Positions 28,289 to 38,275 of a stretch of 61,979 nucleotides of DNA are shown here, one piece after another. The position numbers were made by a program, and so were the translations under genes. The DNA comes from a virus, in IMG/VR virus record IMGVR_UViG_3300027985_000277, positions 1 through 61,979 of that record. One strand, 5' to 3'. The notes beneath the pieces were generated by a model, which was given only the letters and a program-made list of their open reading frames with translations, made no database searches and had not been told where the DNA came from. Within the stretch, counting starts at the first letter, position 1; every line of letters starts with the position of its first letter.

Positions 28289-29731
28289 TTATGCCGTCCT
28301 TGTTGGTAATGTAGCAAATACCCCACAGGTTTGACCTGCCCAAAGGGTATTGAAGTCGGTAATTGTCTTTCCGGACCAAGCAGTGTTGAACTCAGAGACC
28401 AGTGTATCAGCCGTACCACTCAGGGAGTACCCTGTAGGGGACATGGTTACAGAAGAGATACGGAAGATGGCTCCTTCGCCCGTATGACGTGACCCCAGCA
28501 AGTCAGAGAACGCATTGTTTTGGATTGCTTCTGCTGAGACAGAATGGGTGGGCCCAGCAAATGCTTGGGCGGCACGGACACCAACAGTCCAAAGTCGCTC
28601 TGTCGTGTCTACGAAAGGGTTCTCCACTGTTGTAGCATTCTCTTCCTTGCTCACTGTGCCCTCCACTCCGGTCACGAACGTTTGTGTGGTCTTCACATAC
28701 CGGACACCGTACCCAGTAATGTGCAGAGAGTTATAGAATGCATTTTCGTCTACCGCTGTTGCAGCAATAGAATACGGAGCGAGTGTGGTTCCTCCGCTCG
28801 TATTCGGAAGACTTTCTACGTCGGGCGCAGTTATAGTAACGTGAAGAACTGAAGGATCATCCGAAATTTCTACCCGGATGCTTCCCCCCTGATCCACCCA
28901 TTGAGCAGCGACAATCGGAAGTCCATCATTTCCTGCAACACAATAAGCACCTGTATCTGTGCGTTCTTCTGGTCCAACGAGATCCATCGGCACAGGCTGA
29001 TTAACAGCGGATAGCCACCCGTTGCATTTGATGTCGTACTGAACTACTTCTCCTGCATCTACGGTAAGGATTTGAGGGTCGTCCACAGAAAATGGAGCGA
29101 ACTCCAAATACCCCGAACTCGGAATGGTGTATTCATACATATTCGCACTTACACTTTGCGCAGAAGTCTGGTCGTTCACGCTGTAAGTTCGAGACGAGAA
29201 TTTGGGGCTTGCAGGTTGTGTTCGAATGGTGCGAAATTTGATTACGTCTGGAGTTCCACTGTCCACGTAATATTCGTAGTCGTAGACCGTGCAAAAATGC
29301 TTGAGGTAGTCGAGTATTACCCCGCGCCATCCCGGGAACACCACTGTACCAGTGGTCGGGAGACCGGAACTGGACATCCCCGCAAGAGATAGAACTTGGT
29401 CCATTGCGTCCGTCAATGACAGTCCGTACGACGGGTAAATTGTGGCCTCAATATTGAGTCGTTGCAGCATAGTCTCCGCTGTGAATTCTACAGCGTTCTT
29501 GCTCCCCCAAGAGACCTGACTAATGCGTCCTGCGGCGGAACCGAATTGCGTATCTGTGAGAACGAATTGACGGTTTCGATTGACCTGGGGATATGTGAGT
29601 GGGCCTGTGGTGAACTTGATTGATCCCGTGCCGCCGTCAAGATCAGCCGGGTTCAAGGAAGGCACAGCGGCTTCAGCGCTGTATTGGGTGATGTTTGAGC
29701 CGATACCAGCAATGTCGGTCTTTACAGCCAT
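28289..29731 (-). CDS. Minor tail protein (baseplate hub-like)
   Basis: A 480-residue protein just after the Dit-like gene. The beta-rich sequence (FVLTDTQFGSAAGRISQVSW, then TAETMLQRLNIEATIYP) and position fit the second minor tail protein of actinobacteriophages, the tail-tip hub. It overlaps the preceding gene by ten bases. Confidence 0.7.
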   Translation of the reverse strand: MAVKTDIAGIGSNITQYSAEAAVPSLNPADLDGGTGSIKFTTGPLTYPQVNRNRQFVLTDTQFGSAAGRISQVSWGSKNAVEFTAETMLQRLNIEATIYPSYGLSLTDAMDQVLSLAGMSSSGLPTTGTVVFPGWRGVILDYLKHFCTVYDYEYYVDSGTPDVIKFRTIRTQPASPKFSSRTYSVNDQTSAQSVSANMYEYTIPSSGYLEFAPFSVDDPQILTVDAGEVVQYDIKCNGWLSAVNQPVPMDLVGPEERTDTGAYCVAGNDGLPIVAAQWVDQGGSIRVEISDDPSVLHVTITAPDVESLPNTSGGTTLAPYSIAATAVDENAFYNSLHITGYGVRYVKTTQTFVTGVEGTVSKEENATTVENPFVDTTERLWTVGVRAAQAFAGPTHSVSAEAIQNNAFSDLLGSRHTGEGAIFRISSVTMSPTGYSLSGTADTLVSEFNTAWSGKTITDFNTLWAGQTCGVFATLPTRTA

Positions 29732-30534
29732 GCTCCCACCTCTTGGAAGTTAGCACTCACAGCTTGGCGGTCTAGTCCTCCGGCTGAGTACCCCGTGATC
29801 TGTGGGTCGTCTTTGAGCATAAGGCCGGTGAACCCTTCACCCTTGATGAAACTTCCGGTAGGGGCGGTTGTTCCGAAACTCATGTGCAGTCCGTATGCGG
29901 TGAGAGTTCCCGTCCCATCCACGCTGACCACAATCCATCCACCCGTGGACGGAGCCGTATACGTGAAATTGGTCAGGGTCGAAGTGGTCACGGCCAACGG
30001 CGTAATGGCTGTACCATTGATGCGCAGTGCAGCAGTTCCGGTCACTGATCCGTGAAAGCCTACATATGCTGTGGTGCTTGGGGGGACAGGAAATCGCCAC
30101 GATACCGAACTAGCGCCTGAAACTGCGTACTGTGCTCCGTATGTGGGGTAGTTATAGGTGTTCGCAGGAGTAGTCACCTGTGTCGGTGTCGTAGTACCGT
30201 ACAGTGGTGGAGCGTCGTCTGTAGCCAAGTACGGCACAGCCAACCACTGGGGGAACACGTTTACGTTCTCGGCAAAGGGGTCGCTGTAGTAGAACGGGCC
30301 TGGGCCGTAAGTCCCCTCGAAGTAGGTTGTAAGTTGCCGCACCTCCGCACCTGTCATTGTGGGCCAGGTAAGGTTGTGTTGGCGAGAGCCACTGGCACTG
30401 CTGCGGCCCCACTGTCCGCCATTAAGGAACTGTCCTCCGACACGCCAGCGAGTCAGACTGCGGTCCACTCCTGGGATCGGAGCAGGCACCCACGACATCT
30501 TATTCAGCGTGCCGAACCAAACCTGTTTCCCCAT
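29722..30534 (-). CDS. Minor tail protein (distal tail, Dit-like)
   Basis: A 270-residue protein following the tape measure gene, the usual place of Dit-like proteins that join tail tube and tip. The N-terminus has VDRSLTRWRVGGQFLNGG, and the middle region is a Thr/Ser-rich beta domain that may bind carbohydrate. Confidence 0.7.
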   Translation of the reverse strand: MGKQVWFGTLNKMSWVPAPIPGVDRSLTRWRVGGQFLNGGQWGRSSASGSRQHNLTWPTMTGAEVRQLTTYFEGTYGPGPFYYSDPFAENVNVFPQWLAVPYLATDDAPPLYGTTTPTQVTTPANTYNYPTYGAQYAVSGASSVSWRFPVPPSTTAYVGFHGSVTGTAALRINGTAITPLAVTTSTLTNFTYTAPSTGGWIVVSVDGTGTLTAYGLHMSFGTTAPTGSFIKGEGFTGLMLKDDPQITGYSAGGLDRQAVSANFQEVGAWL

Positions 30535-33500
30535 TAGGAGTTCCCCCTAATACTAGAGTTGTGGTTGGACGTGTTTACCGATGCAGCGATCTGCTTTCCG
30601 TCGAGTTGGACGATCAAGTCGCCTCCCGTTGCGGCCAGCAGAGCCCGATCTGTAGGACTCAGTTCAACCATGATAACAGAAGGCATCCGAGCGATATTGT
30701 TTGTGGTGTTCTGGTTCTGCACCCGCTCCATGAGATATGGAAGACCTGTGTTCTGGTTAACGTCCTTCTTCGGAAAGACATACTCGCCCTTGTGGACGAT
30801 ACCGGCTTCGTCGTACTTGTTTCCTCGACCGGTGAAACCACCCGTCCACAGAGACTTCAGAGCTTGCCGCTGCCAGTAGGTCCACTTCTTGGAGTAATCT
30901 GTCAGGGCTGCCATGTTGGAGGTACCCATGATGAGTTTGGCGTATTTGTCCATCATGTCTTCGGCGTGCTGGCGTGCACTGGACTTTTCTCCCTTGTACG
31001 CAACATCGACAGGCACATCGATACCTCCCGAAGCGCCCTTCCCTCCGGTATTCTTCGCCAAGAACTCCTTGATGGCTCGGGTGGCGGGGTCAGTATCAGC
31101 ATCCACGCTGACATTGACATTCTTGGGAACCTTAGCGATGATCTTGATCATGCCATCAAACGCGGCTCCGTATTTGTCAATTTCTGCTTGGGACAAGCCC
31201 ATCTGCTTTGCGAGGGCTTCAACGGCTGCTCGACCGTCCGCAATTGCCTGGTTGATCTCCTTCTGGCTGGCCCCCGATTCGGCCAACTTGAGGATGTAGT
31301 TCTGCCACGAATCGTAGAGCGCGCGAACGGCGTCGTCGGCATCGTTCACCGTAGAAGCAGTTGTCGCTGCGAAAGCATTGAACAAATCAGCATAAGTGGT
31401 GAGTTCGTTGGCTGCGAACCCCATCGATTCGGCTTGCGCCAAGAAGTCTTCCTTGGCCTGCGCTACTGCCGACGCGATGTCCTCGTTGCTAGCCCCACTC
31501 TCAGCCAACTGTTTGATGTAGTCGGAGTATACTCCCAAAAGATCCTGAACGGTCTTGCGATTGGCGATAGCCTGCTTCGAGGTTCCCGTCAGGCTCTTGT
31601 CTTGTGCGTCGTAGGCATCAGCCAAATCACGTTGTGCGTCGGCCAAGTCTTTCGTCGCAGAGGCTTCCTTGGCGTCTAGTTCTGTCAGTTTGGCCCGAAT
31701 ACTAGCAGCCCGAAGGTCGTCTCCGTACATGACCGCAACATTGAGCCCATACTGGAGATTGGTGCGATCAGACCCGATTTCCGCAAGACTGGCAGTGGCT
31801 TCCTTGATCTTGTTCGTAGCATCTACTACGTCACTCGCAGCCTGCTGCGCTGCGTCTTGCATGTCGTAGAACATGGACGCAAGACTGTCCTTGTAGTCTT
31901 GGTAGGAGAAGAACTTGGTGTACGCACCTTCAATGTCGTACACTGTTTCGACCAAGACCTTGGCAGCATCCTGCTGCGCTTTCTGCACAGCCTTCCAAGC
32001 ATCTTCGAGACCCCAGCGGAAATTATCAGCGGCATCCATGACCTGCTGAAGGTCGTCCACCCAATCGCTGAGGGTACGCTTTTGCTTCTGCGCCGCAGAC
32101 GTGTTTTTTCGGGTCGCCCCGGTGTTCTTGTTGAGGGCCGCAGTTCCCTGCTGAATTCCCGCGTTGAGGGACTTCTGGGCTGCTGCTGAAGCCGCCATCG
32201 CAGCGGTACGAAGTGCTTGCAGTGCCTGCAAAGCATTCTCAGCCGCCACCCTCTTAGCGAGCGCAGCATTCATGGCTTGCTGTGCCGCTACGTCCCCCGC
32301 CATTGCAGCAGTCTGTGCACTAGCGATAGCTGTATTCTGAAGGCTGATAATGGCCTGCTGGGCGGCAATTGCGGAGTTGATCACGCCCAAGATATTCGTT
32401 TGGGCCTCAGCAGAATTGAAGTCCAAATTGTAAGTTCCGCCGAGAGTATCTTGGAGAATGTTCCCCAATACTCGCATGGATTTACCTGAGACAACACCCT
32501 GCTTTTGCAGAGCCACCATCGCCCCGAGAATGTTTTCGCCAAACTTGTTGGTGTCATTTCCAGATGCTTTCTGCACCTGATCAATAACATCCAACACTTT
32601 ACTCATGTTGGTGCGAGCCTTTTCCCCGAGGCCATCGAATTGTTGCCCATTTTCGACCAAGGATTTACCAAGATCCTCCCACGAGGCTGCGAGGTCATAA
32701 GGAGCTTCCAACTTGGTTTTCAGCGATGACCAAACATCAGCCAATGTCTTGCCTTCATCAGCAGTAGTTCCTGCGGAGTCAGCCAAGTTGCGCATACCGT
32801 CAGCCGCTTGCGCAGTCGCTTGGGTCGTTTGTCCAGAGGCAGCCCCCAGCAAATCCTGGGCCAAAGTCAATTCTTCAACCCGAGTCTTGGTGCTTTCAGA
32901 TGCCCCGGAGAGAACCTTGTAGACCGATATCTCAGCTTCGATTTGAGCAATACGCGCGTTCGCAGCGTCCTTCTGCGCCTGTGTGGCAGTGGTGCTTCCT
33001 GGCACAAGGGCCAAACGATATGCTTCGGCTTGCAGGTCTTCAATACGCTTCTGTACGTATGCTACACCGCTGTCCGCGTCCTGCTTCAGGTGGGAAAAGA
33101 AGTCCGGAAGACTAAAATCTGTCCCCTTGAGTTCAGCGGAATACTTAGCCCAAACATCTTTCAGGTCTGGGAGATTGGCAACATCATTGGCAAGTTGTTG
33201 CGTTAGATTGTCTCCAATAGCCAACGTTTGAGACTTGATCTCGTCCGTAGCGCCCTTGGCAGAGTCGCGTAGAGCGTCCTGACCCTTGGCAGCCACCTGG
33301 AGTTGCTTGCCCCACTCGGGCATAGTGTCGGAAGAGTTGCCCACCTCGGTCTGGAAGGTTCGAATGGCCTTGCCGGTCTTCTGGTATTCGGCTGTATCCT
33401 GCTTCAACGCTTCTATCAGCGCAGAGTTGTCCTCGCCAAACATCTTGTGGGCGCGGTCGGAAGCAGTCTCCGTGAACTTCTCATAGATAGCTTGCGCTCC

Positions 33501-35663
33501 CCACAGAGCGGCAGTAATAGCCAGCAGGACAGCATTGAATTTGACGAAGCTCCCCACCGTGGATACTACGGTGGCTCCCAGTGTTTTAGTGACAGCCACA
33601 CCCCGAGCGGCTGCTGCGGCTTCCCCTGTGAGCGCAGTAGATGCCTGTGCCGCTGCGGCAGCGTCTTGCTGAAGCATGGTGCGGAATGACTGGCCGCTCA
33701 GCGACCCCTTGAGAAAAGCTGCCGAAGTAGAAAGCAGTTGCTTGGTAAGAGTGCCGAGGCTGATACTGAGCGTACCAGAGATGTTACGCACGCCAGTGGC
33801 TGCGGTGACCATGCCGTACATGGTGCCTTGGAATTTAGCCGCGATAGCGACCTGGATAGCCATAGCCGCACCAAGAGCGATCATGGAACCGGCAATCATG
33901 GTCAGATACTGCACACCCGGAATGCGGGTAAAGCCCAGCCACACCTGTGCCAGTGAGTTGAACGCCTTGAGTGAGGAGTTCAAGGCTCCGTCTGAATCTC
34001 CGAGAGCCGCAATCAAGGCGCTGAGGGTATTCATCAGCACTTGGAAATTGTTGGCTACATTGTCGGTCTGCTTAGCGTATCCCTCAGCGAGAGCAGTAGC
34101 GTCCGAATAAGCAGATGCAGAGTTCTCTAGCGCTTGGGAGTAAACGTCAGTGTTATTGGCGAGAACCTGCAACAGCCGTTGATCTCGAACAGCGTGAATG
34201 CCCATGCTTGCCAAGAAGTTGGTTGTGTTCTCCCCAGCGGCCTGCATCTTCTGGAGACCCTGCACAAAGGCAGAGAACACCTGCTGGGAGCCAGCATCTC
34301 CTTGCTTCCAGAGCGCCTTCAATTGATCCAGCGTCATTCCAGTGGCATCAGCCAGCTTCTGTGTAGCATCGGTGCTGGAGGTAGCTCCGTTTTCGATGAT
34401 GTTGAAGATACGCTGCAACGAACCGCGAGCGGCTTCTGGCTGCACGCCCAACGAGGCGAGAGCGCCAGCCAACGCGATGATCTGAGTGTTGGAGAGCCCA
34501 GCAAGGTCACCGGCAGTGGCGATCTGACTGCCCATATCTAGAATCTCGGACTCCGTGGCGACCGAGGTGACGCCCACTTGATAGATGGCAGAGCCGAGGT
34601 TTTCGTACTCGCTGGCGGCGGTACCCGTCAACTGGGCCAGCCGACCGATATTGGTGGCAGCTTCTTCGACACCTACGTTAGTGGTGGCAGAGAACTTAGC
34701 AACCACTTGAGTGAAGTTGGCAACCGACTCAGCCGGAATATCCAACTGCCCAGCCAGCGTACCGATCTGGGACAAGTCCGCAAAGGTGGCCGGAATAGTG
34801 GTCGAAAGGTCTTCAAACTGCTGACGCAGGTGTTCGGCAGCGTCCCCGGTGAGGTTCACCGTACGCGCCACGCTGGCGAAGTTGGCTTCGAATTTAGCCG
34901 CAGCGATTGTCGGTACAACCACCGCAGCACTTAGCGCGATGCCCACAATGGAGGCTGTACGGCTGATATCGTACAACGCATATCGAGTGTTGCTCAGTTG
35001 CCCGAGATACTTTGACTCCGCAGCCAGTGCAGCCTTGCGGGCCCGTTCCGCAGCCGCAGCTTGGGCCACCTGGGCCTTGGTGATCATCTCAGCTTCGGTG
35101 ATGGCTTCTCGCGCTGCCTCACGAGCCGCCTGCTCCTGCGCTGCCGCCGATGCTTTAGACGATGCAGCCCTCTTGGCATCTTCCTTGGCGAGAAACGCCG
35201 ACGCCTCAGCAGCCAGTTTCTCTTGCCTGCGTACCGCTTCCCTTTGGATACGCGCAGCCTCAGCGTCCGCGATCTTCTGGGCGTCCATCAGCGCCTTCTG
35301 TTCCGCAGCGGCTCGCTTGGCGGCATCGCTGGTTACAGACTTTGGCGTGGCGGTAGTGGGTGTTGTCGTTGTTCCTGCCGTGGTGGTCGGCGTGGTGATA
35401 GTCCCCTGTGCCGCCTTCTTCAACGCCAGTTGCGAGCGCGTAGCTTTATCCAGAGCAGCCGCATAGGACCGGTATGCACTGACCGCGTTGCGAACGATCT
35501 TGGCGTCATTAGCAATGCTCTGGCTGAGCAGATTGACCGTCTTAGCGGTACTGAGCGCAATGTTGTCTACCTGCTCCAGCAGGACGCTCAGGCTTTCAAG
35601 CTTTTTGAGCCCGTCGCCGGTTACGTCAAACCGAAATTCGCCACTAACTTGGTCGTCGGCCAC
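30534..35663 (-). CDS. Tape measure protein
   Basis: At 1709 residues this is the longest gene. The N-terminal 230 residues are Ala/Lys-rich coiled coil; a TP901-type core follows with FEANFASVARTVNLTGDAAE and LSQIGTLAGQLDIP. Hydrophobic segments near residues 590-650 (SMIALGAAMAIQVAIAA) could cross the membrane during DNA entry. The rest is coiled coil. Length sets tail length, roughly 250 nm by the usual 1.5 angstrom per residue. The start is GTG 35663. Confidence 0.93.
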   Translation of the reverse strand: MADDQVSGEFRFDVTGDGLKKLESLSVLLEQVDNIALSTAKTVNLLSQSIANDAKIVRNAVSAYRSYAAALDKATRSQLALKKAAQGTITTPTTTAGTTTTPTTATPKSVTSDAAKRAAAEQKALMDAQKIADAEAARIQREAVRRQEKLAAEASAFLAKEDAKRAASSKASAAAQEQAAREAAREAITEAEMITKAQVAQAAAAERARKAALAAESKYLGQLSNTRYALYDISRTASIVGIALSAAVVVPTIAAAKFEANFASVARTVNLTGDAAEHLRQQFEDLSTTIPATFADLSQIGTLAGQLDIPAESVANFTQVVAKFSATTNVGVEEAATNIGRLAQLTGTAASEYENLGSAIYQVGVTSVATESEILDMGSQIATAGDLAGLSNTQIIALAGALASLGVQPEAARGSLQRIFNIIENGATSSTDATQKLADATGMTLDQLKALWKQGDAGSQQVFSAFVQGLQKMQAAGENTTNFLASMGIHAVRDQRLLQVLANNTDVYSQALENSASAYSDATALAEGYAKQTDNVANNFQVLMNTLSALIAALGDSDGALNSSLKAFNSLAQVWLGFTRIPGVQYLTMIAGSMIALGAAMAIQVAIAAKFQGTMYGMVTAATGVRNISGTLSISLGTLTKQLLSTSAAFLKGSLSGQSFRTMLQQDAAAAAQASTALTGEAAAAARGVAVTKTLGATVVSTVGSFVKFNAVLLAITAALWGAQAIYEKFTETASDRAHKMFGEDNSALIEALKQDTAEYQKTGKAIRTFQTEVGNSSDTMPEWGKQLQVAAKGQDALRDSAKGATDEIKSQTLAIGDNLTQQLANDVANLPDLKDVWAKYSAELKGTDFSLPDFFSHLKQDADSGVAYVQKRIEDLQAEAYRLALVPGSTTATQAQKDAANARIAQIEAEISVYKVLSGASESTKTRVEELTLAQDLLGAASGQTTQATAQAADGMRNLADSAGTTADEGKTLADVWSSLKTKLEAPYDLAASWEDLGKSLVENGQQFDGLGEKARTNMSKVLDVIDQVQKASGNDTNKFGENILGAMVALQKQGVVSGKSMRVLGNILQDTLGGTYNLDFNSAEAQTNILGVINSAIAAQQAIISLQNTAIASAQTAAMAGDVAAQQAMNAALAKRVAAENALQALQALRTAAMAASAAAQKSLNAGIQQGTAALNKNTGATRKNTSAAQKQKRTLSDWVDDLQQVMDAADNFRWGLEDAWKAVQKAQQDAAKVLVETVYDIEGAYTKFFSYQDYKDSLASMFYDMQDAAQQAASDVVDATNKIKEATASLAEIGSDRTNLQYGLNVAVMYGDDLRAASIRAKLTELDAKEASATKDLADAQRDLADAYDAQDKSLTGTSKQAIANRKTVQDLLGVYSDYIKQLAESGASNEDIASAVAQAKEDFLAQAESMGFAANELTTYADLFNAFAATTASTVNDADDAVRALYDSWQNYILKLAESGASQKEINQAIADGRAAVEALAKQMGLSQAEIDKYGAAFDGMIKIIAKVPKNVNVSVDADTDPATRAIKEFLAKNTGGKGASGGIDVPVDVAYKGEKSSARQHAEDMMDKYAKLIMGTSNMAALTDYSKKWTYWQRQALKSLWTGGFTGRGNKYDEAGIVHKGEYVFPKKDVNQNTGLPYLMERVQNQNTTNNIARMPSVIMVELSPTDRALLAATGGDLIVQLDGKQIAASVNTSNHNSSIRGNS

Positions 35664-35702
35664 CGGTTACCCCTTGCGTACGGAACATTACGTTCTATTC
35701 TA

Positions 35703-36140
35703 TCAAACGGGCTTTTTAGACTCCTCCTCGAAGTATTCCTTTCGAGTCGGCATTTTCGCACCCGCTTCGGCCTCAATGGGGAGCAATCCAACCTCCGTGT
35801 AGTAAGAAGTGCCCCAGTCCTTGGCGTCTTCCTTCGACGCACGATCTTTAGCCTTTTTCTTGCCGTCCTTGTAACGCTCTAGTGCTCGTGTTGCTTGGCA
35901 AGTAGTTTGCTTCACTTTGAAGTGGATAACGTTACTGTTGGATCGGCACAGCCAAATCGGATGTCCGCACTGGGGGCAGAGTTCGTCCTGCATTGTTTGA
36001 TAGGCCTCGATCAGGGCGAAGTCGAATTCCTCCCACGGATCGGTTGGTTGGGCCCGGAACAACAAGGCACATGGGCGGATGCCTGCGGTGATAGATGCCT
36101 TGATTTTGTGGACGAGGTATGAGTTTTCCGGCTTACTCAA
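35703..36140 (-). CDS. Tail assembly chaperone, frameshift extension
   Basis: This 145-residue frame is read mainly as the -1 frameshift extension of the gene at 36146-36667; its first codon (TTG) has no ribosome binding site. Joining the two frames by -1 gives exactly 322 codons. It contains CPQCGHPIWLC, and a basic KDGKKKAKDRASKED stretch. It would bind the tape measure protein during tail assembly. Confidence 0.85.
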   Translation of the reverse strand: MSKPENSYLVHKIKASITAGIRPCALLFRAQPTDPWEEFDFALIEAYQTMQDELCPQCGHPIWLCRSNSNVIHFKVKQTTCQATRALERYKDGKKKAKDRASKEDAKDWGTSYYTEVGLLPIEAEAGAKMPTRKEYFEEESKKPV

Positions 36141-36158
36141 TACCTCTATGAGAAATTT
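36114..36158 (-). promoter_or_regulatory. -1 programmed frameshift signal
   Basis: On the minus strand the heptamer A AAT TTC (36152-36158) is in the zero frame, three codons before the stop of the upstream gene. After a five-base spacer follows a hairpin (36114-36146) with GAGGTAT pairing ATACCTC and, past a one-base bulge, GAGT pairing ACTC. Slippery site, spacer and stem have the textbook layout for tail chaperone frameshifting. Confidence 0.85.
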
Positions 36159-36667
36159 GGGTCGGTAACGATGTTCTCGTACCGAAGGCTCTCGAAGTTC
36201 ACTGCCGAGGATGCCATGAGCAGTGTCTGAGATGCTTCCTGCCCCAACTTACTCCACAGTGCGGCGATCGCTTCCTCCGTCAGCGGGGCAGACTGCCCAG
36301 CGTGATTGGTGATCTTAGCGATATTTCGAGTCAGGATTTCTCGATTGATGATGTCGGCGCGCTCGTCCTGATCCTTGGTGGTGGCTTCAGCCTTCTTGGT
36401 GATCGCCTTGATCACGGATCGCGGCACACCCACCAATTCGATGTTCAAAACCGAATTGAGAATCTTTTCCCGGAGCACCCTTTGCTCAGCCAAGATTTCG
36501 TTGTTGCGTTCAGTGTCGTTCTCTCCGAGTAGCGCGGCCTCTTCCTCCAACGCATTGAAATCGGAGACTGCCTTCGAGTTCAGGTAAAGTTGCACACTCT
36601 TGGTGGGGTATGTCGTGCCTTCCAAAGCGCCAACAAGATCGAACTCTTCTGGGGTAACGTCAGTCAT
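36146..36667 (-). CDS. Tail assembly chaperone
   Basis: A 173-residue helical protein located directly before the tape measure gene, the constant place of the G/GT chaperone pair. It ends a few codons after the slippery heptamer, so a minority of ribosomes make a 321-residue fusion with the following frame. It keeps the tape measure protein extended while tube subunits assemble. Confidence 0.88.
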   Translation of the reverse strand: MTDVTPEEFDLVGALEGTTYPTKSVQLYLNSKAVSDFNALEEEAALLGENDTERNNEILAEQRVLREKILNSVLNIELVGVPRSVIKAITKKAEATTKDQDERADIINREILTRNIAKITNHAGQSAPLTEEAIAALWSKLGQEASQTLLMASSAVNFESLRYENIVTDPNFS

Positions 36668-36709
36668 TAAACACTCCTTCTCGATATCGCCTCCATGTTA
36701 GCACACAGC

Positions 36710-36740
36710 AAAACCCCCGGCCTTTTGAGCCGAGGGTTTT
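36710..36740 (-). terminator. Terminator after tail tube genes
   Basis: On the minus strand AAAACCC-CGGC pairs with GCCG-GGGTTTT around the loop TCAAAAG, followed by TTTT. It lies between the tail tube gene and the chaperone gene and would reduce transcription into the tape measure region after the highly expressed tube genes. The flanking A and T tracts make it work in both directions. Confidence 0.75.
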
Positions 36741-36759
36741 ACCTACCACCTCCCTTCTA

Positions 36760-37542
36760 CTAGGAGACAGTGACCGCCTGTGCCGTGCTCACGGTACCGG
36801 CAGCGTGTGTTGCCGTGATATTGGCCGTACCCGTCGCCACCGCTGTGACCACACCGTTCGGGGACACTGTAGCAACTGCAAGGTTGCTGGAGTGCCAATC
36901 CACCTGGTTCGTCACGCGCTTGCCGTTCAGGGTGGCCCGCAGAGCCCGCTTCTGACCCGCTGCTGTTGGCAGTCCGTTCGGAGCCGTCACGGTGATGGCG
37001 TTCTTGGACGCTGCCACGACCTGGGTGTAAGGCCACACACCACCCTGGGGGAGGAAGTTGATCGCGTACTTGTAGGAGTCCTCACCTTCGGTGTCCGCCG
37101 CGAAGGCGTCAGTGCCGAGCTTGAAGACGGAGACCGTATCGCCCTCAACGAAGGGCTGAATCGCGCTCGGGCTTGTCTGAAGCACACGGGTCACGATATA
37201 GACCGGGATACGAGTGGCGGTGTCCTTGAAGAACTGGTATGCCTTGCCGTAATCCGAAACCGTGTCCGTCAAGTCCTTCGGGTAGAACAGGTTCAGAGTG
37301 GCCTCGTACTGCGCGTAACCACGAGTGGTCGCGTTACCGGCATCCTTGATGGAGCGGTCATCGGTGTCATTGGAGTCGGTGTTGTTCGGCCACGTTGTGC
37401 CGTCCCACGCAATCGCATTCGACACGTTGATGCCGTTGCTGTTCAGTTCTGTGACCAGCGGGGCTGTGGGGTCGGTAAGCTGATTCTGCCGAATCACTAC
37501 CACATCCACGTAGCCGTCAGCGAAGACCTTTTCGTTAGCCAT
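36760..37542 (-). CDS. Major tail protein with Ig-like domain
   Basis: A 260-residue protein. Residues 1-175 resemble the neighbouring 180-residue protein (both start MANEK and share the pattern of an acidic D-rich middle and a YxVTRVL/YIIKRIG strand). The last 75 residues are a Big_2-type Ig-like domain (VDWHSSNLAVATVSPNGVV and ITATHAAGT). The Ig domain would decorate the tail surface and bind weakly to the host or its glycans. Confidence 0.82.
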   Translation of the reverse strand: MANEKVFADGYVDVVVIRQNQLTDPTAPLVTELNSNGINVSNAIAWDGTTWPNNTDSNDTDDRSIKDAGNATTRGYAQYEATLNLFYPKDLTDTVSDYGKAYQFFKDTATRIPVYIVTRVLQTSPSAIQPFVEGDTVSVFKLGTDAFAADTEGEDSYKYAINFLPQGGVWPYTQVVAASKNAITVTAPNGLPTAAGQKRALRATLNGKRVTNQVDWHSSNLAVATVSPNGVVTAVATGTANITATHAAGTVSTAQAVTVS

Positions 37543-38084
37543 TATGCAGCCACCTCGTAGTTAACAACCATCTTGCCGTTCGGCTTGAAGCGGGCACCGT
37601 GCTTGATGAGTTCGCCGGAATCAACGCCGTCCTGCGGATAGTCGGTGTCCACACCGAACACCGAGACGTGATCACCAATTGCGAAGGCGACATCGTTCTT
37701 GACGCCGATACGCTTGATGATGTAAAGCGGACGATCAGCCGCACGGGTGAGTTCCGCAGCGAGATTGTAAACACCCTGATCGGTAAGACTCTTGTCCCGC
37801 AGGAAGTCCAGCGAAGCCTCGTAGTTCATGAACGTCGCGTTCGACACTTCGCCTTCATCCACGATGGTTCGTGTGTCGTCAGTGTCACTGTCCGTCTGGT
37901 TCAAAGTGTAGTCGTCCAGAACCGCACCAGAAATGTTGAACACCATGTTCGCCTGGGAGGCTGTCGGGGACCATGCGAACTGTGCATTCAGTTCCGCAGC
38001 AGTGGGGGCCAGCGGGTCACTGAACGCCTCGGGATAGGCGAGCATAATCGTGACGTTCGCTGGAAGCAGCTTTTCGTTAGCCAT
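37542..38084 (-). CDS. Tail tube protein paralog without Ig domain
   Basis: A 180-residue protein immediately upstream of the Ig-bearing tail protein and similar to its first 175 residues. The two genes overlap by one base. They may be co-assembled in one tube or used at different places in the tail; a simple gene duplication followed by domain gain explains the pair. Confidence 0.75.
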   Translation of the reverse strand: MANEKLLPANVTIMLAYPEAFSDPLAPTAAELNAQFAWSPTASQANMVFNISGAVLDDYTLNQTDSDTDDTRTIVDEGEVSNATFMNYEASLDFLRDKSLTDQGVYNLAAELTRAADRPLYIIKRIGVKNDVAFAIGDHVSVFGVDTDYPQDGVDSGELIKHGARFKPNGKMVVNYEVAA

Positions 38085-38263
38085 TAACTCTTCCTCTTTG
38101 TCGTTGTGGCCTCAACTGTTGTGTCCGCCTCAGGCTGGGGCTCCTCAACCGTAGGCTCCTCGGTAAAAGCCAGAACAAGGTCGGGGTCCATCCCCAGATG
38201 AGTCTCTGGGTACGAACCGATCAGCCCTGTACTCAGGCTTTTGAGCGGAACCGTATTAACCAT
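38084..38263 (-). CDS. Small hypothetical protein in head-tail region
   Basis: A 59-residue frame whose TAA overlaps the next ATG (TAATG). The first half reads VNTVPLKSLSTGLIGSYPET, the second is acidic and Thr/Glu-rich (EEPTVEEPQPEADTTVEATT) with a basic end. The location suggests a minor virion component; function unknown. Confidence 0.6.
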   Translation of the reverse strand: MVNTVPLKSLSTGLIGSYPETHLGMDPDLVLAFTEEPTVEEPQPEADTTVEATTTKRKS

Positions 38264-38275
38264 GCGTCCATTTTA

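Noticed and set aside
30561-31679. 372-codon open frame on the plus strand opposite the tape measure gene
   Set aside because: It is antisense to the well-supported tape measure gene, has no ribosome binding site and its product shows no known pattern; it is a shadow of GC-rich codon use.
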